64,000 nucleotides of DNA from Climacteris rufus (Eukaryota; Chordata; Aves; Passeriformes; Climacteridae). Every line of letters starts with the position of its first letter. Positions within the stretch are counted from its first letter, which is position 1. The DNA lies in the NCBI GenBank assembly GCA_013398175.1, contig VZRZ01002348.1:103490-167489 (forward strand), read 5' to 3'. Made by a program: the position numbers and the translations under genes. The notes under the pieces are model-generated. The model had not been told where the DNA came from, did not search any database, and saw only the letters and a program-made list of their open reading frames with translations. Shown piece after piece: positions 44,881 to 57,400 of the stretch.

Positions 44881-47237
44881 CCACGAAACAACCACGCACA
44901 GATTGAGATAAAAACAACTTTTGCTCAAAGGCTGGAGCAGGAGCTGCCCTGCCCTGCCCTGGAGACAGTGGCAGCTCAGGATGGGAGGCAGCTCTGCCGT
45001 GCTATCTCCCACTGCAGAACATATTGAATGACACGTTCTGAAATGCAAACCAGATCTTTTTCTCGGAGACTTCGTTAGACACATCACTCTCCTATATTAT
45101 TACAGAGAGCTGTCAAAACAGCCTGGTGGGAAAGCTCTTCCCCAGACATGCACGAGTATAAATTGTCATAGTATAAAGTAAATTCCATTAACAGCTACAT
45201 AGTCATTATTTTGCATAATAAAAGTAAAGGCTCTTTGCTTGTGATCTATGTATTTACGACCATCAAACCAACAACCACTTTCTCTTTTCTGATGCCTTTG
45301 TTAAAATTACAAGATAATTGGTTGCTGTTGCAGATATTAATGTCTGATAACAAAGTGCCTAAGGCAGGAAAGCTGAAGTGGTAGTGAAACAGCACCAGTG
45401 ACAAAGCTCAAACTCCTGTTCTCCAAGGAGGAACCAAACCAACTCAAAGAAAATAGTAATTTTTAATTTGTATCATCACAGACGTTATTTGAATGATGCA
45501 CATTGCAAATTCTGGGCAACACTTTTTAAAAATACACTTTAAAAATACACTTCTCTTAATTCTGGCTATGAAAAAAAAAAAACCAGAGATAATTCAAACA
45601 CTTTTCAGTGCAGAATACCCCAGTATTCTGAGGGATAGTGAAGAATCAGTGGTAAGTCCTAAGATAAAGCCTCTGCTCCAGAAACAAAAGTATTCCCATC
45701 CATATGGGGGGAAAAAAAAATTTGGAATAACACAAGTTCTCAAAGATTAATGCCAATGCATTCCCAAAAAGCCTGCACTTACAGAGCATGTCCATTCTGG
45801 TTGGAAGCATGAGGGATGATACACAGGAATACTCGGCTCTCCCTGAGTTTACACACAGTTGTGTTTATGAAGAAAATTGCAGCTTCAAGTCTCAGCCATG
45901 ATGAGCAATTGGGAGCCTGGCTGTTATAAATACCATGCCAATTGCAGCAAGCTGGGTTGGGGATAGTGTATATTATTTATTACAATTCAGTCTGTCATGG
46001 AATTAAGCACATTGAGCCAATTTCAATATGAGCACTGGGGGAAGAAGAGATTACATTCAAATGAATAAAGTTGCTATGAAAGCAAAACAATGTCATCTGG
46101 TAGCTTTTTTTTCCCCCTGGCTCACTGATAGGAAAAAAATAACCTGCAGTTACCCACTCTGCACCTTCTCAGTCCCCTCTCCCTTCCTGTTGAGTAATCA
46201 GGGACTTTTCTGGCATCTCCTCTGGGAAACTTGATGGCAATCACTCAAAAGCTCAAGGATGGCAAGACCCCAAGGTGTAAATAAGAAAAACAAACAACTG
46301 CATCTGCTGTTACAGAAGATTCTTACACCCATTCCTACAGTCATTCACTTTTAGTTTTTTAATTATTTTTCTGTGATGGACACGATACCATTAATTTAAT
46401 TTCAACTCGCATTTCCTATTAGTATAATCTACTGAGTTATCTCCACAGCAGTAGCAAAATCACTTTACGGTGAGCTATATCACTTCAGAGTTAATTACAT
46501 GTATTTTGGGTTTGATAAATGAAAATAGGGACTGTGATTAATTGAAGGACAATCAATATGATCCAGCTATTAGACAGCTTGATGAGGTATCCAGAGTATG
46601 AATATAATCTATAGTAATCAGCTAATTGAAGACTGTGGACTAAAAAGATTTTAAGAAATCCCAGCTTCACACTGAAAATTATCCCCCCAAAAAATGCATG
46701 AAGGAAGGATGATCACAAAACCAAGGAAGGTTTAAGGACTGTTTCTATTTTGATTGGTTTTGAACAAAAAAAATTTGCTCCACTGACTCAAAAAAACTGC
46801 TTACTGTGATGAAATACAGAAAACAAAATGAATTTTGTAAGTGAATCCTGAAGCGCGTTTCTTATTTACATCCCCCCCACACTCCTTGAATCATATTTTA
46901 CTAATGCCCTACAATTTCTGGGGCTGCCAGAGATTGTTAAATAGTTTCATTAAACCCACTCTGTCTTGGTTTAGCCACATCCCAGATCAAATTAAACAGT
47001 CAAACAGTTGAACAAATGAACCTTTTCCATCTCTTTTGACATGAAACCAAGTGTGCAAAACAGCCATACACTGATGTGGGTTAGGCTTGTGATTCCAAAG
47101 GAGAGCTCAGGAAGAGAGAAAATAATCAATAGGAGCAAAGCCAGAGAGTTACACGTTCAGAAAAATATGGAATTGGCGAGTGCAATCCGTCCACCATCAG
47201 CATAAATGCTGACAACTGTTAATCTACTGTAACCCTG

Positions 47238-47263
47238 ATTAATGGTTGCAGTTGTCCATTAAT
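47238..47263. repeat. Perfect inverted repeat with TAAT/ATTA cores
   Basis: attaatgg (47238-47245) and ccattaat (47256-47263) are exact reverse complements around 10 bases. Both arms are classical homeodomain-type sites, so the dyad may bind a dimer. Confidence 0.7.
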
Positions 47264-47437
47264 ACCAGGCATTTTAACTTACTACTAAAATTGATTAGTC
47301 AGTTAAGAATTCAATCCTAATGCTCAATAAAATTACACTTTCTCTGCAAACGCAATCTGAAATGAGGTGATGCATCCAGCAGCACTCCCATGCATTGGGA
47401 GGGGGCAGAGGAGAGGAGGAGCACGGTGCCATTCCTG

Positions 47438-47481
47438 GCACATCCATCTCCATCCTCCAGGCACATCCATCTCCATCCTCC
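47438..47481 (+). repeat. Two-copy tandem duplication, 22-base unit
   Basis: ggcacatccatctccatcct plus two bases is repeated exactly, back to back, within a unique stretch. Confidence 0.88.
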
Positions 47482-48277
47482 TGGCAGCTCTCCTGAGCTG
47501 GCTCCATGAGCCCAGTGGTTTGGGGAAACTCACCCAGGCAGGGTTGGGAGCAGCACCTCAGGCTGGGATGTGACACTGGGAAGGACAATCCCCCAGGCTG
47601 GGCATTGTAGATGGGGTTTCCTTTGACAGATGGGTGTGGTGTGATCTTCCCAAATACTCCTCTTCCTCCCCAAAGCCACCCTGTGCTTTTCTACCTTTTC
47701 CAATCCATAATTATTTTCCTAGCCCTTTGCCTTCACAGCACCAGCCACGGTTCAGCATGCACAGAAGGGACTCACCAAACACCAAGGGGGAAATGTCAGT
47801 TCACTACAACACTTTTTTTTCCCAAAATGTAACGAGGGGGTACAGGATTTCACACCCATTACAGTGGTGCTGTGCAGCCTGCAGTGCCACGGCTACGGAT
47901 CCCTCCCAGCTCCTGCTGCAAACCTTTCCTTCCAGGGGGCCCTTTGCCATGGATACTTCAAACACCTGATACAAGGATTTTTGCATCCAAAAATCAGGTC
48001 TTAGGCTGCACCTGGAGCCTGGCAGCTATGAGGGATGCTGGAGAAGGAAACTGAGGAGGCAGCATCAGTGCAGAGAAATCATCTCACTGCCAAAAAATAA
48101 TTTGTCGTGAGAGAAATACCTTTTAAAAGCTTTCTTCAAATTCATCATAGACAAAGGAGATGTTTTCTGAAGAGGTAAAAGCAGGTAAGTAATTCTGAGG
48201 TTCTCTCTGCCAAGGGAGATGTGCTTTGGAACCAAAATTACACTCCCTTTCCTGGAGTAACAGGTCACTCTAAAAAT

Positions 48278-48598
48278 CACAGAATCACAAAATCACAGAA
48301 TGGTTTGGGCTGGAAGGGACCTTAGAGATCATTTACAGACCCTTGCTGTGGGCAGGGACACCTTCCACTAGACCAGGTTGCTCCAAGCCCTGTCCAACCT
48401 GGCCTCAAATGGTCCTGGTGTTCACAGTCCTTCCAGGGATGGGGCAGCCACAGCTTCTCTGGGTAACCTGTGCCAGGGCCTCCCCACCCTCACAGGGAAG
48501 AATTTCTTTCTTCTATCTAATCTAAATCTACCCTCCCTCAGCTTAAGGCCATTCCCCTTGTCCTATCAGTACCTGCCCTTGTGGAAAGTCCCTGATGA
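48278..48598 (-). mobile_element. CR1 LINE 3' fragment with a small insertion
   Basis: Three tail units (tcacagaa, tcacaaaa, tcacagaa) are followed by tggtttgggctggaagggac, ccaggttgctccaagccctg, gatggggcagccacagcttc, cctgtgccagggcctcccca and ttaaggccattccccttgtc. About 20 extra bases (roughly 48407-48428) interrupt the usual 'ccttgaacacttccagg' junction. About 320 bp in all. Confidence 0.95.
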
Positions 48599-49332
48599 CC
48601 GGGATAAATGACAGCTAAAAGATAACCCTGGAAACAACAGAAAGAATATGCTTTCTGCACTGGCAGCACCAATTCATGGCTGTGGATCCAGTTTGATCTC
48701 TGCACATGATTGTGGAGCTGTATTACTGGAAAGGTTCTCTAAGCACACCCTCCTCCAGCACCCCTGTACAACCAGAAGCCCCAGGAGATGGGAGCAGTAA
48801 TTTGGAGCACTCAGGGAGTGCAGAAGTGGAGTGTGGGGTAGGATGCACAGATGCTGTTTTCCATTAGCATTTTCTAAGTGCTGTTGAAAGCAAACTGAAG
48901 AGGTGCTGAGCTGACCAAGCCACGGTCCTGTTCCAGCCAGAACTGTTAAGAGCACTCCAAGTATTTTCAGACACTGCAGCCACACATCACAGATGATGGG
49001 AATGTCAGTAGCCTCTGGAGAGGATCTGGGGACCAGACACACTGCTCCTGGCCCCTGTTACATTAAACATTTCAGAGGACAGTAAAACTTGTTAACATAC
49101 TGTCAGAGAAAAAAAAAATACCAAGAGAAAGGGGAAACTCCACACAACAAAATACCTGGAAGCCACCAAGGACTTCAGAATAAACCCACAGCTGATTCAG
49201 AAGGACAACCCAGGATGCAGCCTGGAGTTTTTCATTATTCACCTGACCAGCAGCCTGGAAAACAGCATTTCTGCAATGGTAGCACCCGAGGACATGATCT
49301 GATTTTTCGTGATCTGTAAGGCTGCAAGACCA
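48599..49332. other. Unique non-coding DNA
   Basis: Nothing recognised. A 122-codon minus frame (48674-49042) has no domain I know. Confidence 0.5.
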
Positions 49333-49488
49333 GATGCTGTGGCTGCTTCTTCTGGAAACATTCAAGGTCAGGCTGGACAGGGCTCTGAGCAGCCTGATCC
49401 AGTGGAAGGTGACCCTGCCCAGGACAGGGGGGTTGTAAGCAAATGATCTTTAAGGTCCCTTCCAACCCACACTATTCTGTGATTCTCT
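49333..49488 (+). mobile_element. CR1 LINE 3' fragment
   Basis: Sense CR1: atgctgtggctgcttcttct, attcaaggtcaggctggaca, gggctctgagcagcctgatc, ggtcccttccaacccacact, ending attctgtgattctctga. Confidence 0.94.
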
Positions 49489-50954
49489 GAAAGCTCCTGG
49501 TGTTCCCAACCTGCACATCCCACACATGTCATAATTACAGCAGCCTCAGCAACGATGCAATGGTCTCCTCTGCAAAGCCCTTTAATAACATTAATGTCTG
49601 TCAGGCCAGACTTAAGTATTAACATATGGGGGGAAAGCCAAATAACTTATTATTAGTGTGTGTGTGTCTGAAATAACACTTCACAAGGCCTCTTATACCA
49701 AACATTAAACCTGCTTAAGAGAAGACATTTGAGCAGAATCAATTATTTTGCAGTAATTCTTCACATTGAATGAGGCATTTTAAGTATATGTTGCCACAGC
49801 AGAACTCTTTACATATTTAAAAGCACGTTTTCCATGAAATTTAGTTACAAAACCAATAATATGAATGTGAAATTATCATTTATGCAGCAAAAGACTTGAG
49901 AGTAAATTCTTCCTATGTTTGCAGGCAGACACACTCACAACATTGTACCAAAGGTCCTAGCAGCACTTCATTATAAATTTCTACCCTTATATTCAGGGAA
50001 TTAGAAAAATCTCTGCCTAGAGGGGATTGTTTTCATAAACTCGGTGCACAGGGGTCTCAGTACAAGCAGGAATGTTTATGGAAAATCTGAGATTAGAACA
50101 TTTCAAACTGCCTGGTTTCAAGTTGCACACATGTAAATCTATAAATAGCACGGGAAACGTGTGTATGAAAAGTGAAGAAATAACACATTGTGCAAAAACC
50201 CAAGTTTGTCATTACAATGGAAAATGAACAGGTTTTTCTACTTGACTAAAAATCTAATTTACTACCAAGCTATTCCATTTTGCTGTTTGATTGCCACAAG
50301 TGTTATCTCCAGGAGCTTATAATATCAGCTCATGCTTACAGCCCTTGGTGGGCTCTGTGGAAACAGGGTGGGTTTAACCCTCCTGCTGACTCCCCCAGGA
50401 GCAGAGCTGGGTCACTGCTCATCTCTTCAGGACCACACCTTGACATGCAAACAGAATTCAAATGCAACCCAGCAATTTCAAAGCTCTTAGAAACCAGTGA
50501 GACCCAGGTGCCAAAATGCACAGGCAACAACATCACAATGCTGGGCTGGAGCCACCTCTTCCTACCATCCCAGAAATGGGCACTGGGAGGGGATGACACT
50601 CTGGGGACATGCTCATGGGAGGACACACACACTGGGAAGGAAAGAGCATTCCAAGTTGCCAAAACAATGATGCTGGCACAGCTCAGGGTGGTGTCCTGCC
50701 ACCATGAGGATGGGATGGCTGAAGGATCAGACAGCAGCAGGAGAGCATTCTGCTGGGGCAACACACCAGCACCTACTCAGTCTCCAACAATCTTTTAATA
50801 CAGAATCACCTTGAAAATAGTGGTGGTGATCTCCAAGCCCTCAGCTATGGTGGCAAAGGTGCCAGCAAGGGGTTGGCAGGGGCTTCCTGACCTGCCCCAC
50901 TGCCAGGTCAGCCAGGCTTGCCCCAGGTACCATCCTTGCTGCCCCTTCACACAA
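49489..50954. other. Unique DNA: AT-rich first, then GC-richer
   Basis: (GT)n of about six units lies at 49656-49667. About 49730-50280 is AT-rich and repeat-free. The part from 50330 to 50950 is GC-richer; frames of 172 (50280-50798, +) and 142 (50336-50764, -) codons overlap there on opposite strands, a sign of composition more than coding. Confidence 0.5.
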
Positions 50955-51108
50955 TCACAGAAGGAGAGGAAGTCAACCAGTCCCACCCCTGCTATGGGCA
51001 GGGACACCTTCCACTACTCCAAATTGCTCCAAGCCCTGTCCAACCCAGCCTTGGACACTTCCAGGGATGGGGCAGCCACAGCTTCTCTGGGCACCCTGTG
51101 CCAGGGTT
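50955..51108 (-). mobile_element. CR1 LINE 3' fragment
   Basis: tcacagaaggagagg, then atgggcagggacaccttcca, ttgctccaagccctgtccaa, ggatggggcagccacagctt and caccctgtgccagggt. The segment between the tail and 'cagtcccacccc' is shortened relative to other copies. Confidence 0.94.
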
Positions 51109-52301
51109 GCTTTGCACTGAGTACAGCAACGGCAGGACATGTCCTGACAAGGGACAAAGACCACTGATGGTAAGGAATGGGTCAGCAAAAGCTTTAAAGA
51201 CAGCAGTTAGGTCTGATGGATAAAATACATAATGCAACATCAAAATTAAATTAAACATTAAATTAAAAATTATTTTAATTTGGCTGACTCAGTTGGGATA
51301 ATCCTACACTCTATAACATTAGGGCTTTGGCCAGTCTGGTACTGCAATCTCCTGAAATCTCATTAGCTCAGCTAACTGCACTTTGCCTCCACTTTCTTCT
51401 AATTTTAGATTTAAACTCGCTACAGCAGAGCACATGCCGGGTGAAAACAAATTTTAAACATTACGCTTTGCTGAAATGTACTGCAAGTATATTTTCTTTT
51501 GAAAGAGGCAGGGTGGATTATTTTACTTAGGAGAGTTCTCAGGATGTTAATATTTTAGGGCAACCTCTGCTTTTGCAGGTCCACGGGAAGGGGACGGCGA
51601 ACGAAGGCAGCGCTGTCGGTACTACAGAGTTCCTCAGAAATTCCTGCTGACACAGCTTCCTCTTCATCTTTGTCTCATATCAAGTTAGTAGTCAATGTGT
51701 TATTTTAACAGCATGACAACAACTATACAGAATGTCAAATAGTTACCTTTTATCTGGAATTTTATTCCTGCCATATATTTCAATGGAAATATACAACTTA
51801 ATGTTGCAACATATTTCACAGTGAAATGGGTAATAAAAAAAACTATAGACTGTGCACTTCCCCTAAAACATAAAGGAGAAACACACTGAAAATCTCTACT
51901 GTTTGCTGCTCTGTCGTCCAAAGTCTCCACTCCAATTGAGTGTGTTTGAACTATAAATATTGCTATTTTCAAGGCTTTTGTTTTTATCTTTTTAATGAAA
52001 CAAAATAGAAATATAAAATATACTCTGAATCCATCTGCCCAGCTTGAGTTTCAGTTTCAGACTGATGTAAGGATGGAAACAGAGGACAAACCCTTCTGAC
52101 CACACTTTGATCCCACCATATGGGTGGGATCCTCAGCCTGAAGTAAGAAGCTTTGAAAACCCCGGGGAAGGAGAAAGTCAGGATCAGGAAATTTTACATA
52201 AGCAGGTGCAAAGCAAAACCTGTTGTCTCCTGTGCTATTCTGATATCAGGCCAATGCTGCAGGTGCACTCAGGAACTTCTTCTGGGGTCTCAAAAAATGC
52301 A
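51109..52301. other. AT-rich unique non-coding DNA
   Basis: No gene is recognised; 51190-51300 and 51680-52030 are very AT-rich. A short CpG-raised bit lies at about 51580-51620. Confidence 0.5.
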
Positions 52302-52450
52302 CATAGAATCATAGAGTCTGAGTTGGAAGGGACCTTTAAATGCTATTTAGTTCACCCCACCCTGCAGTGAGCAGGGATATCTTCAACCAGACAAGGTGGC
52401 TCCAAGCTCCATCCAACCTGGCCTTGGACACTTTGAGGGATGGGGTGTCC
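52302..52450 (-). mobile_element. CR1 LINE 3' fragment
   Basis: catagaatcatagagtctga, gttggaagggacctttaaat, tggctccaagctccatccaa, cctggccttggacactttga. More diverged than average. Confidence 0.92.
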
Positions 52451-54419
52451 AGTGTCTCCCCCTGTTTGACAAATCCAAAGCTTTGAGCAAACTGCAGATT
52501 CCTGTGTATCTTCAAACAGATACATTTTCCTTTGCAAGGAAACTACAAACCAGGAAAGAAATACTCCCTGTCATTTTCCATACAGATGACAGCTGGCTAA
52601 TTAGTGAAATTATAGCTTTGTCAATATCACTTCATTCCCTCAACCCCTCTTGCTATTAAAAAAAAAAACGAGCTGAAAGATCCAAACTCTTTCACATATT
52701 TGGGTTTACTCAAGAAAAGTCTCTCTCTTCAAGGGAGGCCTGATGGGCAGAGCTGTGTCAGTCACAACATTTATTTGGAGCAGTCTCCAGGACTCATTTA
52801 GGATCCTCATTTCAGTTCCCTGGCTTGGCCATGTCCTACATGAATAATTGTATATAAGTACACCTGCTAGGAACATGAGGAGGACAGAGAAGTTTTAGAT
52901 AGTGAGAACATTAGCTACCTTAGATGAACAATGCCCGGCAAATTTTCCTGCTAGAGGATGGATTTACCTGAGCACCATCAGCCTTTTGAGGCTTCCTCTC
53001 CAGAATCCGTGCTGACTCTGCTTGCTCTGTCCTTGCTGTGCACAGAAGCACCTTTCAGAATACACAGGTATCTACCAAATAAATTATCAGATTATGCCTT
53101 CTGATGTATCCCAAGCTTTTCTGCTAGTCTGGGTCTGCCCTCAAGCAGGACCTGCCTGGCAGCGGTGCACACACTGAGAGCAGCAATTAACTCCCAGTGC
53201 CGTGGCTTTGTCCTGATCAGTGACCACTTAAACCAGAATCACTAATTGTAGTTCCTGATGAGGTTAAAAAATGGAAAAGGAAGGTACACTGGAGCTGTAT
53301 AAACCAAGACTCTGCTCCAAGGCCATTGTCCGAGCAAACTGCTCCACTGCCAGCTCAGGACTGGGCAGAGCAGCCAGCAGGACCTGCTCTGACCTCCTCC
53401 AGGGGGGGTTTCCAGGAACACAACTGCACTCTGTGCTCCCTCTCGGCTTTTAGAACCTGCACAGCACCCTCCAGCTCACCCACAGGCTGCCTGATCACCC
53501 TGGGACTTGGGTGCATCCTCAAAGGTCTGGCAGGCCCTGCTCTATACGAGGGCAGGTGTGACCTACAGTTCCAACCTTTTCTGGGCCAGGCATGAGTTCA
53601 GGATCTCTATTTGCCCACCAAATCCGTGCAGCTTGCAGACATCAAAATAGAAAACAAGGCTAAATAGCTGAATTCCCTGATTTTGTTTTCTGTCATTGAT
53701 TCCTCTTCAACTGCTTCCTCTCTCAGCAAGGACGCCCAAGCCACTGGATGCCCATCCATCTCGAGCTGGTGACACCACCTGATGACACACAGCTGGTGAC
53801 AGCAGGCTTTTGCTCCAGGGACTTGCCCAGGATCACTGCTCAGTCTCCCTCCCTGAACAGCAGCCCAGGCTGGAAGGCAGCTGGGATGCACTGCAGGCTC
53901 CAGCCCGGGAGGCTTTGCTGGCAGAGGCAGAGATGAGCAGGTAGCTGCTGCACTGAGCTCCTGCACAGCAGCACAGCAAGGGCAGCATCCCTGCCAGCAG
54001 CCAAAGCTCCTTATCTCCTGGAGACCTGCTGGGCTGCCTCACAGATCTGCCCTGGATGCAAATGCCACGAAAGCTGGAGTGCAGAGCACCACATCCCACA
54101 GCTTTTCCTTTCCCCTGGGAGAGGTTCCACGGGTTTGGCCCAGCAGCTTCACCACGGCGACTTTGGTTCACCACGAGGGAATTGTCCAAGGGGACACAAG
54201 CCCACCACCACTCCAACCACTCCATAGGAGCTGCTCCCTTCACCCTGGCAAGACCCAGCCAAGCCCATGGCTCTGCTAACAAATGCAGAACAGCAGCCCG
54301 AGGTGGAATACAAACAGCTGGAAGTGGGAGAGCCAACAACAAGCCAAGGGCTATTTTGGAATGATCTAAAAAACTGCTGAGCAGTGATTTAGTCAAGAGA
54401 TTCATCAGTTCACCAACTT
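52451..54419. other. Unique DNA with a GC-rich patch, no gene recognised
   Basis: From about 53130 to 54360 the sequence is GC-rich but CpG-poor, apart from a few CpGs near 54110-54180. Several overlapping frames occur there, the longest 190 codons (53833-54405, -). None shows a domain, and both strands are open at once. Confidence 0.5.
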
Positions 54420-54433
54420 TCCGAAGCTTCGGA
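54420..54433. repeat. Perfect 14-bp palindrome
   Basis: tccgaagcttcgga reads the same on both strands. It sits exactly at the change from the GC-rich patch to a long AT-rich tract. Confidence 0.75.
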
Positions 54434-57400
54434 GATGGTATAAATGTAACAAGTGAGTCTCTTGCATGAATAAAAAATCACGTTTTACATAAATTAAATA
54501 TATAATTTGATTAAACATGTTTATGTCTCTGCAGTGACATTTAGAATAGGAAGTATTCATTTTCTGTTTTGAAAGGAAAAAACTCTTTCAAATGTAATTT
54601 GAAGCTGTCAAACCAATCTTCTTTACAGATCTTTTAAATGTCACATACCTTCGAAAGGGGATGGCAGATTCCTTTTAAATATGCAATTGCAAACAGTCCA
54701 AGCAAAATCAAGAATTTATTAAAATATGCTACTGACATTTATACTGATTAGGTATAGCCCTTTCCTCACTCTGTTTCGATAGACTCCCCTACAAAAGATG
54801 TGTCACAACAGCTCCCATTAACTCTGTGCTCACTCTAATTCCCCACACACAACCAGCCCTTCCCAGCCAGCAAAATCCAGCTGCAGGAGAAGAACCTCTT
54901 CTTCTGTATGGGCAATAACATGGATTTGTGGTTCCTTTACATGAAGAATTGTACTTTTTCATGATTTCTTACCAGCATGCCTGAAATTTATAACCAAAAA
55001 TATTAACTGCACTTACTTTAAATCAAGTGCAGCACTATAGCTAATGGCTTTAAATGGAAGAGTGTGTTAATCACACGTGTAAAGAAAACCCACTGCAACT
55101 CACTGCTGACAACTTTACAGGAGCAACCTGTATGTTTTGTTTTATAATCACAATATCTCTCCTTAGATTATTCATTAGTTTCCCCACTTAGAATGTATTT
55201 CTGGAATGTATTTTCCTTTCCCTTTTCTCCAACTGAGTGATCAACGTGGCAACAATGGCAGCTCCCACTCCTAGTTGCTCCCCACTGGCATATCAGACAT
55301 TTTAGGGTCATTTTATTTTTTTAAAAGACAAAGAATGTAATGATTATTTCTCCTCCTCTGTCACCAGGTCAGTGAAGTGCACGGGCATAACTCTAATTAG
55401 CATTAATGGAAATCCCCATTGTAAATTCTCCCCCATGAAGCAACATTAAAAGCAAGGCCATCCTGAGTAAAGCACACTCGAATTGGAAAATAAAATATAC
55501 CTCCCATTTCTTGCTACCACCACAGGGAAAACATAATGAAGAGCAGGAGATTAAGCTACAATTCCTGTATCAAATCTTCCTTGTACTCTATAATTACTCA
55601 ACACAACATATACAATAGTTACTCCTTAATGATGAGAATTTGTTGCACGTTACTGAAAGACTTTATCCTAATGCTCTCAACTTTCTGGTGCAGAACACAG
55701 CCAATTACAGCACGGCTGTTGTGACATAAATCACGATCACCACCAAACCTGGTTTTCTTAAAGCTTACACTCAGTATTTAAAAATCCTCCAATACCTGCC
55801 CATCCACCACGGAAAAAAAACCACACTGGTGGTTCAGCTTGTGAGGGAGAACAAAGTCATTTGCCCCCTTTCCTCCACCAACCATCACAAAGGGTGAGCA
55901 GAATTTCTGGGGATTCCCAAAGAAGCACTCTGGAACTCATGACACAAATGTCAATACACAATCCCCCGCTGAACAGCTGCTCTCTGGTTCATGGATCTGT
56001 CAATACCTTCTGCTGACACAACACTGAGGATCAGTGTCACAAACATTCTTTAAATACAGAGAAAGCTTAGCTCTGTAGGAAAGCACGGCCCTTTTGCTGG
56101 ATTTCACAAGTAGGCACAACAGGTCACCGTTCTGCCCCTCTGAGCTCCTCCCATGGCTCCCGTAAATCATGTCCTCTGCAGGAAGCTGGGGCACCAGAGG
56201 AGATCCTGCCTGACATCCACCACACCTGGATAATCTCAACACTGCATGGGGAAGCTCATTTCTTCAGAGAGCCTCTTGAACGACACAGCACCATCGTCCC
56301 AGGTGAGGGCACTCAGCACCCAACAACACAGCACCTTTGCTATCCCATCCAAACCATTTTTCCTGCTCCCACAAAAAAACAATGAATCTTTTGCCTTCTG
56401 AGACAGTGTTATTCCCATTCCTTGCATTTGGAAAGTGATCCTTGACCAAGACTCATCTAAAGGGTGGCGATAGCAAAGAATTTGTGTTCTGTCTCTGCTT
56501 TTCAGCTCACCCAGTTGCTTTTACATGATACATACAAACCCAACAGCAACCAAACACCTGAGATGTAAATGGGACCAGCTCAGCTTTGGTTGTGTCCATC
56601 TCCACAGGCTTGTGGAGTCCATTCCCACCAATCCCTTTGGATTGCTGGGGTGCACGAGAGTTAAGGTGTCTTAATGTTAACTTGACTTCAGACAGTTCAC
56701 AGTACTTTCCAAACCTCTGTAAGGTCTTACAGAGATTTTGTCCACAGAACAAGCAATCTGCACTTCAGGCAGGACTCCCTTCCCCTTCTGCCTTTCCAAG
56801 GAATGAGCAGAGGAACCAAACACCAAACACTGTCCATGCAGCATTTGCAAGCAGGCCATTCCCCTGAGGAGAATACCCTCAGTCCCTGAAGGTTTCATAC
56901 CAATGAAAAGCAGCCATGGGAGATGTCAGCGGCTGCTTTCTGCCTGGCATTTTTTTCCCAACCACTGCCAGTGCAGGACATGCTGCCTGGAAAAGGCAGG
57001 AAACCTGCCCTGTGGGCTTCCCAAAAATGCAGCGAGTCTGATCCACATCCAAGCTACTCTGAAATACAATTTTGGAGCACGTCACCAGCTGGTGTAAATC
57101 AGCATCACTACAGCAGCACAGCAGAGAGCAGAGCCTGGCCCCCATCACCGCTCCAAGGCGCAGGAACATCCCTGATCTCCTCTGACAGAATCAGCGCACT
57201 CGTCACCGGCGTTTTTCTGAGCCAGAGCAGGAGGTTTGCCTTTATTTCCACTTTACTGCACCCTGCTGACCCAGGACATGACTTAAAAACACCAAGTATG
57301 GAGTGACAAGATTTAACAGTCAAGTGGTAACGCACGCTTGGTGCTAAAAGCCTCCTCTGGAAGGCTGTGCTTTGTCACATGAGCAACCAGGGCACAGGGA

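Larger units (their letters stand above)
44881..48277. other. Long AT-rich unique stretch
   Basis: No gene is recognised. Repeat-free AT-rich tracts at about 45160-45400, 46340-46640 and 47150-47350 contain many taatt, attga and acaat cores and may be conserved elements. Also present are a 13-base perfect duplication (tttaaaaatacac, 45525-45550), a 22-base duplication at 47438-47481 and a short A-run at about 45569-45581. Confidence 0.5.

Noticed and set aside
44468..44911. 147-codon plus frame as an exon
   Set aside because: Its 3' end is antisense CR1 (44793-44880) and the rest matches nothing known.
50280..50798. 172-codon plus frame
   Set aside because: A 142-codon frame is open on the other strand over the same GC-richer DNA; no domain seen in either.
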